Below are positions 40,301 through 49,599 of a stretch of DNA of 64,000 bases, piece after piece (position 1 is the first letter of the stretch; each line of letters begins with the position of its first letter). The notes below the pieces were generated by a model. It did no database searches. It saw nothing but the letters and a program-made list of their open reading frames with translations, and was not told the DNA's origin. This DNA comes from Asterias amurensis (Eukaryota > Echinodermata > Asteroidea > Forcipulatida > Asteriidae): NCBI RefSeq assembly GCF_032118995.1, contig NC_092656.1, positions 9,925,761 through 9,989,760 on the forward strand. The letters are read 5' to 3'. The position numbers and the translations under genes are program-made.

Positions 40301-42046
40301 CTACAGCACACCCCCTTAAGGTATTACCTTAACCAACTTGATGGGCCAGTCAAGTTGATTTAAAATCATGCCATAAAAGGGCGTGCTGTAGCGAATTACA
40401 ACCGAGCGCAGTACAATACATCAACTATCTGATGTCTCGGGTCAAAACCACCAGCCTAACATTGCTAGCTGGAGAGCAACCATTCTATCTTTCCACTACG
40501 ATCACTGACATCTTGGGCTAAGACTAAAACTTATCAGCCTTAAAGTGCTAGCAGGAGAGCAACCCATTCTATCTTTCAACTTCGATCACTGACGTCTTGG
40601 TCCAAGACTACCACTTATCAGCCTGAAAGTGCTACAAAGAGAGCGCAACCATTCCATCTTTCTACTTCGATCGCTGACGTCTCGGGCCAAGACTAAAACT
40701 TATCAGAGTGAGAGTGCTACATGTAACAGTCTAGATGCAGGAAAACAACGTCTCTCCACTTATCTTAAATATTGATAATAACGGTAAACAGGATATGTGA
40801 GTCAATGCACAAATAATTCACATAACTCAGACATCTTACACACGACCGTAACAGTGACAAGGGGCTGCCAACTGAGCATGGCAGTGACCTCGTTGCTATG
40901 GCTACCTACCTCCTTTAACCTCTCCATTGGTGCAGATGGCTGACATGGACAGGGTTGTGAGTACAGTCACCACTGTTGCCATCAAAACAATCAGAATGGA
41001 GAATCCTAAAGAAGGGGGGAAAAACAAATTATTATAATTTATTTTGGATTTATTCTTTATCCTCGATGCAAATTTAACACATCCTTGTGGTACCCATCTG
41101 CCAAAACATAGGATTCGAACTGCCTCTAGCTATGGGCAATCTCAGTAGTCTAGTTGGTACATGTATGACATTGCTCTAGAATTGCACCAGAGTAATGCCT
41201 GTGATATTTTGTTCACAGGACTCGGGGAAAGTATACAGTGATAACACACATCGGTGTATGGGTAAATCAATTCTTTATCCCCGATGCATTTTTAACATCT
41301 ATTTAATAATTACAACATGAACATCTCCAGAATAAAGCCCAGTTCATAATAATTTTGGTGACATAACAATCACTACGTACGTGTTCCCCTTCCAATTGTG
41401 ATGCAAGAAAATTTGTTCTGCACAAAGCTTTCACGGAAAGTATGAACCGGGCTTTACTTATCATCTCATTTAATTTTTCTGACTATAAAAGTTTTTTTAA
41501 TTTAGGTTTTTATGCAGTTTGAGGATTGATGAATGTGACAACCTTTTAAGAAAAGCGGTATTCTTGAAACAAAAAAAACATCTTATTTTGAGAATATATT
41601 TCTTGTGTCAGTCCCTCGAATATTTCAAGAATACCATTTTTAGCAGTGTGTGTGTGTGTGTGTGTGGGTAGGTATCCACATTCAAATCAGGGACCATAAC
41701 AGAAGGGAAAATAGGTCCACGGTTGCTACATGTATCACAAAGGAAATCATTGTGGTCCCTGGTTGCTATCACAAAGAGTTGAACAAAGGAGGGTCCCCGA
41801 TTGCAGGTGTTTACACACTTGCGTGTGTGTGTGTGTGTGTGTAGGGGGGGGGGGGCTGGGTTTTCTCTCGTTTTGGCACCTGGAACCTCCTAGACATTAT
41901 CATTCCAGAGATTTACAGACTCTGTGCACCACCAAAAATACAGAGTTTTTCAGGTTTTGACACGATGATCTAGGGTTCTATTGGTGACTGCTATATTTTT
42001 CGAGAAAAAACAAGAACATTTGAATACTCAAGGAGATCCTGAACTC

Positions 42047-42077
<31 letters not shown>

Positions 42078-45000
42078 GGTGGAAGTTGACAGGGAATGTA
42101 CATTACCTATTCCAGCTTGCCCAACAATCCATGACATTCGAAGGAACAACATCACACCCCAGATGTTCAGGAGACATCGTACCTGAAGAAAGAAGGAGTT
42201 ATAATCAATAACTTATTTCTTGACAAACATGTACAAAAATGTCAAATAATCTTTGTCACCTTTAGCAAAAGGAACCTGAAAAATTTGGATGTACAATGTA
42301 CAATCCGATGTATCTTAACATTTAACGAGTTGAGGTATAAATAACGGAATAAAAGGGTAGCGATGAGTTCTTACACTGCTGTTTAAAGCCGGCAGGGTCG
42401 AATTGCCATGTGATAAAGGCCCGAGCCGAAGACGAGGGCCTTTAGCGCACAGCAACGACCATGCAAGGTTTTAAACGGACGTTAAAGAAAGAGTCACTAT
42501 TCTTTTATTCCCATCATACATGCCCTTTTGTTAAAAAACGTTAACAAATACAATTACAGTTGAAAACATTACTTTAACAGTTGAAAATTTGAGGTTTGAA
42601 ATGTTTTTTTTCAATAACTTTGTGAAGAGTCTGTTGGGCGTAGGTTGTGTGTACGTGCGCGCGCTTAGAAAAAGATTACGCGCGCGCTTAGAAGTACAGT
42701 AGATTACGCGCTGTTACTAATCGCTATGAATTGTGTTCAGCGTGATAATCTTGCACGCCTGACACGCGGAAACCAGCCGGTTGTAAACACTGGTCATTAT
42801 CAACCATTCAAACACCCCCACGTGATGCGCTCTCCACCAATAGGAGTAGAGAAACTGTCAGGGGTATATGAATATATAATCAGTTTTGGGTTACACCATC
42901 CACTTTTAGGTAGATTCTTCTTAAGAACTTTTCTTGCTATTATTGCAGTGGAGCAGACTTTTAATAGGACGACTACGCACTTAGTCATGTTAGTTTTTAA
43001 AACGTTAGATTACATGTAAGTACGTACATGTTGTACATGTACAACTGTACATGTTACTTGTACACTACTTAGGGAGATGTATCATGTAGGAAATCCGCTG
43101 GGACTTCTGTAATGTACTTTTGCTGAGTGGATGAAGGGGACTTCTCATTAACTTCAAAGACTTCCTGTATTCTTATGACAGGCTCATTAGGGTAGCCAAA
43201 CGTTAAAACAAATTATTATCTCTCTTCAATCTCCAAGGCAGTGAGTTTAATAATGAGAAGTCCCCTTGAACTGATTCACTCAGCCAAAGATGTACAGTTG
43301 TCCCTAGCAATGTACTTTAAAACCAGGAAAGTTAGTTTTTCTTCAGAACTGTTTGTCAATGTTTGTACAGTGTGGTGTAGTGGCCTACATAACATGTGTA
43401 TATCTCCAAAATTCTAATATCTGCTACACGTCATGCATACTACAGTATGTTAAAATGAAAAGCAAGACAGTTCTCAAAAACAACAACATAAATTAATTAT
43501 GGTGTAACCATGGTTACTGCAACCTAGACATTCTTAGCTGACATTTTTATGTTGTACAAAATATATGTTGTACTGTACACTACAGTAAACACTAAATGTA
43601 CATGTACCTGTATTACAATTTAATGTACAATGTAAATACTAGAGAAAGAATGTTTACAAGTTAATAAAAGGTTTCACACAGGCATACATTTGTACATTAG
43701 GGAGGCTTTGTTGGCATACACACTGGTCAGCACCTGGTCACAGAAAAAATACATACCTTTAAAAGAGAGGGGAGCAAGCTAGGATTCCAAAGGTCATGAA
43801 ACTGATCTACGGTCTGCAATCTGGGCAGTGAAATGTAGTATTGGCTTTATAGACATGTTATGTTCGAGGTGAAGGTACATGTATTGCTTTACAGACGATA
43901 TTTTCATGATTGTGTTTTTACGTGTGCCCTGAAATGGTTTATTGCTTGTTATACTTTTTTTCTTGGAAATAATACATGGCCTCTCTAAAAAACCACTAAC
44001 GTATTGCACAAGTTTTAAATTACAAACTGTGAGTTTCGTCAATGTAGTGTAGGAAAATTCTATGGCAAATCTGTTTTTGTCAACATGATAAAAAGTAGGT
44101 TAAACCCACTTTTGTAAATTATGCCACCCCAACCCCTCCCCTCCAATAGATAAACAAATAAATAAAAAAACAAAAAACAAAAAACAAGCAAAACAAATGA
44201 TAACAAGGAAAAAGTTGCTATTATCTGATTATTGTTTTTTTTTATAGTTTGTTATTACATACGGTACCATTTTTTTAATAAATCTATTTTTAATATTTGT
44301 GATTAAACACCAGATTTACAAAAATACACGTACATGTAACACACACTGGATAGATGTGGTAGATGAATCACAGTACACCTACATATTTGTATTTTACACC
44401 ACGTGTGTCGTTTACGTGTTTGAATAATTTTTTACTTTGCCAGTCTGGGCTTTGAACTTCAGGGGGTTATTTATCGTTTCTTAGTTGTGGCAGGTATTTT
44501 TTGTAGACTACATACGTACATGTCACTTAAATTAAAACAAACATGTGAGGGATATATGGTTAGGCCTAATGGAGCCCGGATCACGCTTCCAGGGAATGTG
44601 GATAAGATCCAAATAATGACATCACGACTCTGTTTTCACGCTGTGAGTAATTCACAAGAGTTGAGCTCAACGGCACTGCGATTTATTCAGAGCAAATTTG
44701 TGACGTCAATGTTCCCTTCCCTTTCACACTCGCAGGAAGCATGGAACAGGCTTTACTCCAAAAGTCAATGACCTTTAAGGCAGTGGACCCTATTGGTAGT
44801 TACTCAAAATAATTATTAGCATATAAACCTTACTTGGTGACGAGTAATGGGGAGAAGTTGATGGTCTAAAACATTGTGAGAAATGGCTCTCTCTGAAGTG
44901 CCATACGTACATGTAGTTCTCGAGAAAGAAGCAATTTTCCATTTCGAGACCTCAGATTTAGAATTTGAAGTCTCGAAATCAACCATAACGCACACAAGCT

Positions 45001-48000
45001 TTGTGTGACAAGGATGTTTTTCCTTTCATTATTATCTCGCACAACTTCGACGACCAATGGAGCTAAAATTTTCCAAGGTTTGTTATTTCATGCATGTACA
45101 CGTTGAGATACACTAAGTGAGAACACTAGTCTTTGACAATTACCAGTAGTGTCAAGGGTCTTTAAAAACTTTGAGGCAAGAAGCACTTCGGCTGTTGATA
45201 TTGCATTTTGAGAATTGATTCCCTTCAAAGAAATGTGGTTTAGACAGTAGGGAGAGGGATTACCAAAAGAATTTAAATGTGAGAAATACAATGTACATGA
45301 TGATGTAAATTGCACAAAACGTTTGATCAGTAGTGCATCCAATCGCGTAATTTTCTTCCTGCGTGGAAATTATTGGGCACCAGATTTGCGGCAGTTCTTA
45401 TTTCAAAATCCCAGCCACCTTTTGGAATGAAATCTCCAAAAGTTAATTGCATTATATTTTAGGATAAAAAGATACCAAAGGTACATTCCCTTTAAGAATT
45501 AAATAGAAAACATCATCATACAATAGCGCTTTTTCTAAGGTTGCAAAGTGCCCTGTTTTTGCTGTGAACAATTCGCAAGAGTTGAGCACAGCTTAAACTT
45601 AAAGGATTTGGGTACTTTTTCAAAATGTCCATAGATTTACATTAAACTTTACAGGGTTTGAAGATAATGATACATGTAGTGGAAAGCTTCCTTTCAAATA
45701 TTACTAACTGAGGTGCTGTAGTTTTGTGACAAATGAGTAAAACAATGCAATGAAAATACGTTTGTAAATGCTTAAAATAAATTTGGTTGCATGAGACATA
45801 AATTATTTCATTACATTTTTTTACGCATCACACAAAAACTACAGCACCTCAGCACGTAATATTTTCAGGGAAGCTTTCTACTATCACTGTGTAAGTTAAG
45901 TGTAAATCTGTGAACATTGTGTTGTTGTCCTACAAAAAGTACGTATAAAGCCACACACCCTTTAAAGGGACACAATTTGAAGGGGCACAGGAGTCAAGAC
46001 CTGGGCCCAATTTCATAGAGCTCAGTAAAATCAGACAACCGGCCAAGACTCCACTCAATTGTTATGCCAAGTAAACAACAGCTAAATACCAGTCACAAGC
46101 AATGTATGTATGGCATGACATTTTTGCCAGTAACATGTGAAAAATAAGCGAGCTATTTTCATGCTTAAGCAATTTATGAAATTGGCCCCAGAAAACCATT
46201 CAACACAACTTTACATTCTGAATGAGTTCAATTATTATGCTCAGCTAATTCTTACCAGAACTCCTTTGATCCATCCGAATTTAAGAGCATCACTGCCTCC
46301 TGCTGCAGCCATTTCTCCTTCCTCCATATTAATCGAGTCCATGGGTGTATCTGCAGACTGGGCCGCCTTGGTCTGTGAAGGGCATGCATCAAAACGAATT
46401 ATAAAAACCATTGTAAAACTTACAAAAAATACTGACTCAGTGTGGTTCAGATTCATTTTTGGCTTTCAATAAATTGCCATGCTTTGACATTTTACAATGT
46501 ACGATACAGTCTCGGCTCTTATTTAAACAGGCCCAATATTAAACTTTTAAGTTTAAAAACAACTGATTTTAACTAAATCGATTATTGTACAATTATTGTG
46601 TAAAAAAAAATAAAAATACAAATAAAACTAAGTACGTAAGAATTTTGCCAAGTTCCCTGTAAAGTGAAAGGCGCTTCATGGCAAATTAGAGCAATTTTGG
46701 TTTGTTTTCCTGACCATACGCATTGATGGATTCAGACAAGTTTGCCATCATTGTACACACTCAAATTTCACAAAAAATGCCTCGCAATTGCATCATCACA
46801 TTACATAGTAGGCCTTCATGAATATCCGAAAGCGACAGTTCTGTTTAATTTGATTACGAGACCAGAACAAAAATTAATCAATCAGCATTTTCTTGAACTC
46901 AATGATGCAAATTTCATCAGGAAAAGCAGATTAACAATAAATTCCAGAGTTTCCCTTGGTGTAATATGAGTAGGCTGACTTTGCCTTCGGAAAAGTCAAC
47001 TTCCATTACATTCTGGGAGCTAACCTTGACTGTCCGCCAGTAAACAACGGGCCCTGATACTTCATGGAGGTAATGAAGGCGACTGCCTCAATGCCCCCTT
47101 GTCATTGGCGTGTGGTGCCCTTGAAATGCTGTGAACATTTTTTGCAATTTCCTCATCTATTGTACATGTACCTGGTTCCCTTTACCACGGAGAAAATGCC
47201 TTAGTGACCTTGCCCTTGTATACTTTTTGTAGGGAAAAAAACAGTGTCCACAGTTTTACACTAAACTGACACAGTTGGAAGATAATGACAGTAGAAAGCT
47301 TCCCTGAAAATATTACGTACTGAGGTGCTGTAGTTTTGGGGAAATGAGTAAAACGAAAATAATTTTCGTCTCATGAGACAAAAATTATTTCAAGGATAAT
47401 ACAAACATATTTTCATGACATTGTTTTACTAATTTCTCAAAAACTACAGCACCCCAGTAAGTAATTTGAAGGGAAACTTTCCACTCCCATTACCTTCAAA
47501 CCCTGTAAGTTTAATGTAAATTCATGGACATTTTGAAAAAGTAGCCAAATCCTTTAAAGGCAGTGGACACTATTGGTAATTACTCAAAACAATTATTAGC
47601 ATAAATATAACTTTACTTGGTAAGGAGTAATAGGGAGAGGTTGATAGTATAAAACATTGTGAGAAACAGCTCCCTCTGAAGTGACATAGTTTTCGAGAAA
47701 GAAGTATTTTTCCACATGTTTGATTTTGAGACCTCAAGTTTAGAATTTGAGGTCTCGAAATCAACCATCTAAAAGCACACAACTTTGTGTGACCAGGGTG
47801 TTTTCTTTCAATATCTCGCAACTTCGACCACCGATTGAGCTCAAATTTTCACAGGTTTGTTATTTTAATCATGTTGAGATACACCAAGTGAGAAGACTGG
47901 TCTTTGAAAATTACCAATAGTGTCCACTGTCTTTAAGAAAGAAAGAAGCATGGAGACCTGAAACAATGATATAGGGATTGCAAAGAGCATAGTGCTTTTA

Positions 48001-48637
48001 AAAATAAAAACATGCATGTTGAGCTGTTCTGGTATTGTTATCATATTTCTCGGCCTGTAAACTATTTTTCAACAAGCCCTTTGTCCTGTCATTGTCAAAT
48101 TGTGTTTTTTTCTTTTTAAATTCGAGCCCTGTACATGTCAGGTTGTAGTATGGTGGGCAGAAGCCTTAAAGTTTAAATTGTAAACATGTTTACCTTCGGT
48201 TCATGAAGCTCATAAAGCGTTGGACGCGTCTTCCCCGTTGCCATCAAAGAAAACCGATTTCTGTAATGATCCAGATTGGGTACCGCCTCAATGGTGTGTC
48301 CAAAAGAGTTAGCGGCCGTCACATGATCCAAAGTTTCGTCCGTACTATCCTGTCGGCCGGGACTCAGCGATTCTCTACCCTTCTCCCCATTTCGCTTCCC
48401 CGGTTCCTTCTCAGTGATGAGCTTGACATGGAAGCGTCCATGTTTTTTCTTGGCCGGGGACTGCTTAAAGGATCCTTTTCTAGGGCCCCGGCCGTCCTCC
48501 ATGAGAGATTTATCCATGTTCTTGGAGTTGTTTACTTCAGCAGCGTTCGGCAAGGCACTGACAGCTTCACTCTCTGGGCCCATAAGGGGACTGCTGACCA
48601 CCTGTGCCCCATCATCACACGACTCTGAGTCACTCAT
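16315..48637 (-). CDS. SLC12A2: Na-K-2Cl cotransporter of the SLC12A1/2/3 group
   Basis: Electroneutral cation-chloride cotransporter of the plasma membrane. Exons: 48637-48194, 46372-46256, 42182-42107, 41005-40910, 39420-39281, 38364-38254, 34647-34536, 32016-31889, 31188-30988, 29875-29768, 29107-28984, 28064-27963, 26880-26725, 24938-24839, 24212-24101, 23254-23120, 22621-22515, 21785-21679, (cassette 20676-20626), 18669-18442, 17900-17584, 17057-16990, 16450-16315. Phases join throughout: 1,074 residues, or 1,091 with the cassette. The N-terminus has a SPAK/OSR1 docking motif (GRFHVKLI, 67-74) and a conserved phospho-acceptor region ([10 protein letters not shown], 111-120). The 12-helix core is complete. 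Tyr278 (AVAMYVVGF) is the K+-site Tyr of NKCCs, which is His in NCC; Ser497-Ser498 ([10 protein letters not shown]) fit the Na+ site. NFT at about 455 is a likely glycosylation site in the TM7-8 loop. The C-terminus ends [15 protein letters not shown], close to human. The symbol stands for the invertebrate NKCC clade, not a strict orthologue. Confidence 0.95.
17336..17506. mobile_element. Short palindromic element I, copy 1
   Basis: About 170 bp, beginning near AGACGTTATGCACATGATG and ending near CATCAATACATAAGGTCT. The partner copy at 27776-27949 has better-preserved termini. Just upstream, 17171-17330 is another inverted repeat, starting GGGGCCGATTTCACAAAG and ending in its near complement. 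Confidence 0.6.
17544..17558 (+). repeat. Poly-G run (poly-C in the SLC12A transcript)
   Basis: Fifteen G on the plus strand. In the sense of the SLC12A gene this is a C tract 26-40 nt downstream of the exon 17900-17584 donor. Confidence 0.9.
18145..18379 (+). mobile_element. B-family MITE, truncated copy in an SLC12A intron
   Basis: Retains the centre and the right arm ending in TTAA at 18376-18379. The left arm is mostly gone. Confidence 0.7.
18885..19205 (-). mobile_element. SINE family 1, reverse copy
   Basis: The body matches the 25866-26700 copy closely (GGCCACTTCAAGGTGATGCT and following). The tRNA-like head is at about 19150-19205. It lies in an SLC12A intron. Confidence 0.7.
19574..19756. 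mobile_element. Short palindromic element, family C, copy 2
   Basis: The arms carry AAGTCACACAGGCCCC and the complement GGGGCCTGTGTGACTT. The interior includes GCACGCCCTCGATTGGTTGA in inverted repeat. Confidence 0.75.
19985..20515 (-). repeat. Intronic tandem repeat, units of about 100-125 bp
   Basis: A block containing GACAGTAGGAGGGTTAACTG recurs near 20041, 20143, 20267, 20381 and 20504, each with a CATTCAAAACCACAG-type block. Five irregular copies lie about 110 bp downstream, in the transcript sense, of the cassette exon. Copies differ by TACATGTA gains (20077-20084 against plain TA at 20208-20209). Confidence 0.75.
20626..20676 (-). CDS. SLC12A2: Candidate 51-nt cassette exon of the SLC12A gene
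   Basis: A pyrimidine-rich acceptor ending AACTCAG and a donor reading ATTG|GTAAGG bound a 51-nt open segment. It enters and leaves in the same phase as its neighbours, so it can be included or skipped. It would add [17 protein letters not shown] to the C-terminal cytoplasmic domain. Joined to the next exon it makes VRFKIEKV, which fits the SPAK/OSR1 docking consensus [SGV]RFx[VI]xx[VITS]. In vertebrate NKCC1 a 16-residue exon at about this place in the protein is alternatively spliced. Use of this exon is inferred from phase and splice signals only. Confidence 0.6.
20961..21146. mobile_element. Short palindromic element, family C, copy 3
   Basis: Begins AAAGGCCGAGTCACACTGCA and ends near CTGCAGTGGGACCGGGCCTT. 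The interior has ACGACGCAAAGAGAACGC in inverted repeat. Confidence 0.75.
22049..22380 (-). mobile_element. A-family MITE, reverse diverged copy
   Basis: Family blocks run in reverse order from GGTAATTAATTGTCAAAGAC to GAGTAATTACC. The centre is diverged. Just before it, 21888-22040 is another repeat with TCGATTTCACAAAACG and TTAGGATGAG blocks. Confidence 0.65.
22640..22790 (+). mobile_element. F-family TTAA MITE fragment
   Basis: Matches the 45599-45967 copy over GGGTTTGGGTACTTTTT and GCGCTGTAGTTTTTGAGAAA. Only one arm is present, next to a family 2 SINE. Confidence 0.55.
22790..22970 (+). mobile_element. SINE family 2, tRNA-like head present
   Basis: Contains GGTAATCTAGTTGGTAAGAC and a perfect B box (GGTTCGAATCCCAC), followed by the family 3' part with TTTTTTTCACAGAACTCGAG. 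Confidence 0.7.
23334..23452. mobile_element. Small palindromic element with 17-bp arms
   Basis: Termini GCACGCTGTGACGGGG and CCCCTGTCACAGCGTGC are inverted repeats. The GC-rich interior includes GAGGCGAAGCCGAGGGT. Intronic in SLC12A. Confidence 0.65.
24238..24385 (-). mobile_element. SINE family 2, reverse copy
   Basis: On the minus strand it carries the B box GGTTCGAATCCCACC and the following CACAGGACTCGGGAAAGT block. The A-box side is missing beyond about 24385. Confidence 0.65.
25866..26700 (-). mobile_element. SINE family 1 split by an A-family MITE
   Basis: The SINE body runs 25866-26201 and resumes at 26590-26700 with its tRNA-like head. The A-family MITE fills the gap exactly, with TTAA at both junctions. 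Two sub-blocks near 25960 and 26050 are internal repeats of each other. Confidence 0.75.
26202..26589 (+). mobile_element. A-family MITE inserted in a SINE
   Basis: Full-length, with TTAA at 26202-26205 and 26586-26589. The SINE sequence continues on both sides, so the MITE is the younger insertion. Confidence 0.85.
26940..27152 (+). mobile_element. tRNA-derived SINE (family 2), best copy
   Basis: The core is GGTAGTCTAGTTGGTAAGAC followed by GTCGTGGGTTCGAATCCCAC, that is, A-like and perfect B boxes at tRNA spacing. It is preceded by a CCCCGATGCAAATTTAACAC block and followed by the CACAGG...AAAGTAC tail. Other copies: 12793, 22790, 24238, 41045, 53990. Confidence 0.75.
27485..27775 (-). mobile_element. 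SINE family 3, reverse copy
   Basis: The tRNA-like head, minus strand GTGGCCTAGCGGTTAAGAGC, lies at 27756-27775. The body has AGAAGGGGTTCGCCCCGG-like and ACATTAAGTCATTGGTCCCG-like blocks shared with 14070-14300. It abuts element I. Confidence 0.7.
27776..27949. mobile_element. Short palindromic element I, copy 2
   Basis: Termini AGACCTTATGCACATGACAT and ATGACGTCAATGCATAAGGT plus CT are inverted repeats. The interior contains CAGTAGGGCGCCCTCACCTA, as in copy 1. Confidence 0.7.
28485..29020 (-). repeat. Tandem duplication of the 3' end of an SLC12A exon with flanking intron
   Basis: The segment 28805-29020 holds the end of the exon 29107-28984 (reading [11 protein letters not shown] at the donor) and about 180 bp of intron. 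A diverged copy at 28485-28735 repeats it, including a pseudo-exon end reading [11 protein letters not shown] with a GT at the matching donor position, and intron blocks TATGTTGGAAACACTTG and ATAGAGGCTCCAG. The copy has no acceptor side, so it is probably not used. Confidence 0.8.
29181..29495. mobile_element. Palindromic element H, uninterrupted copy
   Basis: Termini TAACACCCGTTTCAGA and TCTGAACAGGGTGTTA. Interior blocks GGAGCGCCTTGGTTTCAGAA and ATTTAATTGGGTCGACC match 12583-12985. Confidence 0.7.
30028..30365 (+). mobile_element. A-family MITE lacking its left end
   Basis: Starts inside the family at AATAAAACCTTACTTGG and runs to the right TTTAA end. Confidence 0.75.
31439..31703. mobile_element. 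Palindromic element with AGAACTAGAG termini
   Basis: Ends AGAACTAGAGGACGCACTGG and CCAGTGCGCCCTCTAGTTCT are near-perfect inverted repeats, with TATATAAA just outside each end. The GC-rich interior has two GGCCATTTT blocks. Intronic in SLC12A. Confidence 0.65.
33202..33593 (-). mobile_element. A-family MITE, reverse copy
   Basis: Full-length, ending in TTAA at about 33590-33593. It carries two TACATGTA gains relative to other copies, at 33323-33330 and 33445-33452. Confidence 0.8.
33740..34092 (+). mobile_element. A-family MITE abutting a B-family MITE
   Basis: The left end is truncated. The right end terminates at TTAA 34089-34092, which is also the first TTAA of the B-family element that follows. 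Confidence 0.8.
34089..34479 (+). mobile_element. B-family MITE sharing a TTAA with an A-family MITE
   Basis: Full palindrome from TTAA 34089-34092 to TTAA 34476-34479. It ends 57 bp downstream (transcript sense) of the SLC12A exon 34647-34536. Confidence 0.85.
35370..35520 (+). repeat. Dispersed repeat J, copy 2
   Basis: Matches 3931-4090, but has CTCATAGGATGCCC where that copy has a TACATGTA. Confidence 0.6.
36003..36385 (-). mobile_element. G-family palindromic MITE, copy 1
   Basis: Runs from TTAAAGCC near 36000 to ATGGCTTTA near 36385. A reverse copy occurs at 63443-63810. Internal blocks (GCTCAAATTTTCACAGG-like) suggest distant kinship with family A. TACATGTA at 36084-36091 is absent from the other copy. 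Confidence 0.65.
36637..36873. mobile_element. Palindromic element E, short copy
   Basis: Termini GGGTGCGTTCG and CGAACGCACCC, with ATA on both outer sides. The GC-rich interior has GGGGGCTGGCCCC and CAGGGGCTCACCC in inverted pairs. Poly-G runs follow at about 36883 and 36997. Confidence 0.7.
37263..37540 (+). mobile_element. A-family MITE, diverged right half
   Basis: A clear left end (AAAGGCAGTGGACACTATTG) and GAGAAACGGTTCCCTCTGAA; the right half is eroded. Another repeat with CTTAGGATTAATC follows at about 37555-37650. Confidence 0.7.
38633..38865 (+). mobile_element. LINE ORF2 C-terminal remnant
   Basis: The frame reads [23 protein letters not shown], then a diverged stretch and [11 protein letters not shown] before a stop. 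This resembles the tail of non-LTR retrotransposon reverse-transcriptase ORFs (R-LRxAGH ... MxDRxxWRxR). It is a 5'-truncated fragment in an SLC12A intron, antisense to the gene. A 24-bp identical piece of the start recurs at 38022-38045. Confidence 0.65.
39673..40044 (-). mobile_element. A-family MITE, reverse copy
   Basis: TTAA at 39673-39676; the far end GTGTCCACTGTCTCTAA has lost one TTAA base pattern. The central palindrome (GAGACCTCAAGTTTTAAATC) is intact. Confidence 0.8.
40428..40735 (-). repeat. Intronic minisatellite, about 85-bp unit, 3-4 copies
   Basis: CTGACGTCTTGGGCCAAGAC or a variant recurs near 40430, 40505, 40589 and 40674, each followed by ACTTATCAGCCT and a GAGAGCAACCATTC block. 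It ends about 175 bp before SLC12A exon 41005-40910. Confidence 0.75.
41045..41305 (+). mobile_element. SINE family 2 with inserted TACATGTA
   Basis: The family sequence CTAGTTGGTAAGACA is changed to CTAGTTGGTACATGTATGACA here (41158-41165). The block TTATCCCCGATGCA occurs at both ends, as if a partial second unit follows. Confidence 0.65.
41647..41853 (+). repeat. Two (GT)n runs with a G run
   Basis: (TG)n at about 41647-41667 and 41822-41842, the second followed by a run of about ten G. Between them is a short duplicated block (GGTTGCTA...ATCACAAAG). Confidence 0.75.
42047..42075 (+). repeat. Poly-G run of 29 (poly-C in the SLC12A transcript)
   Basis: An uninterrupted run of 29 G, lying 32-60 nt downstream of the donor of SLC12A exon 42182-42107 in the transcript sense. 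Its length is likely to vary between individuals or assemblies. Confidence 0.9.
44775..45165 (+). mobile_element. A-family MITE
   Basis: TTAA at 44775-44778 and 45162-45165. It carries TACGTACATGTA (ending 44915) where other copies have a plain TA before the GTTTTCGAG block. Confidence 0.8.
45599..45967 (+). mobile_element. F-family TTAA palindromic MITE, best copy
   Basis: Begins TTAAAGGATTTGGGTACTTT and ends near CCCTTTAAA. The arms contain GAGGTGCTGTAGTTTTGTGA and its inverted partner ACTACAGCACCTC. Related copies: 22640-22790, 47222-47557, 59571-59835. Confidence 0.75.
47050..47214 (+). repeat. Dispersed repeat J, copy 3
   Basis: Matches 3931-4090. It has TACATGTA at 47163-47170 in the same variable spot between CTCAT and TTCCCTTTACC. 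Confidence 0.6.
47222..47557 (+). mobile_element. F-family MITE abutting an A-family MITE
   Basis: The right end AAATCCTTTAA finishes on TTAA 47554-47557, which also begins the A-family copy. The central palindrome is ATTTTCGTCTCATGAGACAA. Confidence 0.75.
47554..47936 (+). mobile_element. A-family MITE sharing a TTAA with an F-family MITE
   Basis: Full-length, TTAA 47554-47557 to TTAA 47933-47936, lying about 260 bp downstream (transcript sense) of the first coding exon of SLC12A. Confidence 0.85.
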
Positions 48638-49107
48638 GCTCGTATATGTTCGTGTGACGTAGCCTTGCGCAAATGCAACTTCCTGTCACTGTTTCAGAGA
48701 TAAACATTAAGTTGCTATAGGAATGGATACAATCAGTGTAGACTCGGTTTTAGTAGACTCTAAATCCAATTCGGTTCACCGAGGGTGAACAAAATTATTT
48801 ATGATTTAGAATGTCAGATGTGGGGCCATCAAAGTGCAATCTGGGGGAAGTCTGAGCTGGGCAGCGAATTTTGCTAGTCCTAGGCGGGCTTGCCCATCAG
48901 GGCTTCGCCCATCTTGGCTACAACAATGGATACAATAGCCTACTGTTTGACGAGTCATCACTTTTAGGAAACTTCTGATAACTGAGGATGGCTTTTTTCA
49001 TGGGGGGGGGGGGTTATGATGAAACTCAGTTCAGATGCTCAGATGGAATCAAAAGTAACTAATTATGTTTTGTTTTTTACAAACTGTTATATATGACGAC
49101 TCTTAAA

Positions 49108-49282
49108 TTGCCACAACTTCGTATGACAACGGGGTGGGTTTTTTCTGTCATTATTATCTCGCAAGTTCGATGACCAATTGAGCTCAAATTTTCACAGGTT
49201 TGTTATTTTATGCATTATGTTGAGATACACCAACTGTGAAGGCTAGTCTTTGACAATTACCAACAGTGTCCACTGCCTTTAA
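49108..49282 (+). mobile_element. A-family MITE, right half only
   Basis: From ACAACTTCGTATGACAACGG to the TTAA end at 49279-49282. Confidence 0.7.
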
Positions 49283-49599
49283 AAAACATGGTTTATAAAC
49301 CATGATACTTGAGGCATCTCTTAAAAACAAATCATCTTACAATGGGAAACAGTTCCATAGCGGCAATAAATATTACATTGTAAGTAAATGGAATTCCGGC
49401 TTTCTTTTCCTTATGAAAATCAATGGGGAACATTGACATAGCGGCAAGGGAACATTCGCATAGCGGCAACAAATAGACCTATTAAGTAAGATGGAATTCT
49501 GAATTGCTTTCCCTTTTTAAAAATATTGTGCATGAGGAAAATGTTCAAAAATTGCAAAAAATATGAATGAGATCGAGTTTAAACTTTCTTTCCTTTTAA

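Noticed and set aside
42726-43019. A 97-codon open frame as a possible NKCC exon or separate gene
   Set aside because: No homology is recognised, there are no convincing splice sites in the right phase, and NKCC exons on both sides already join without it.
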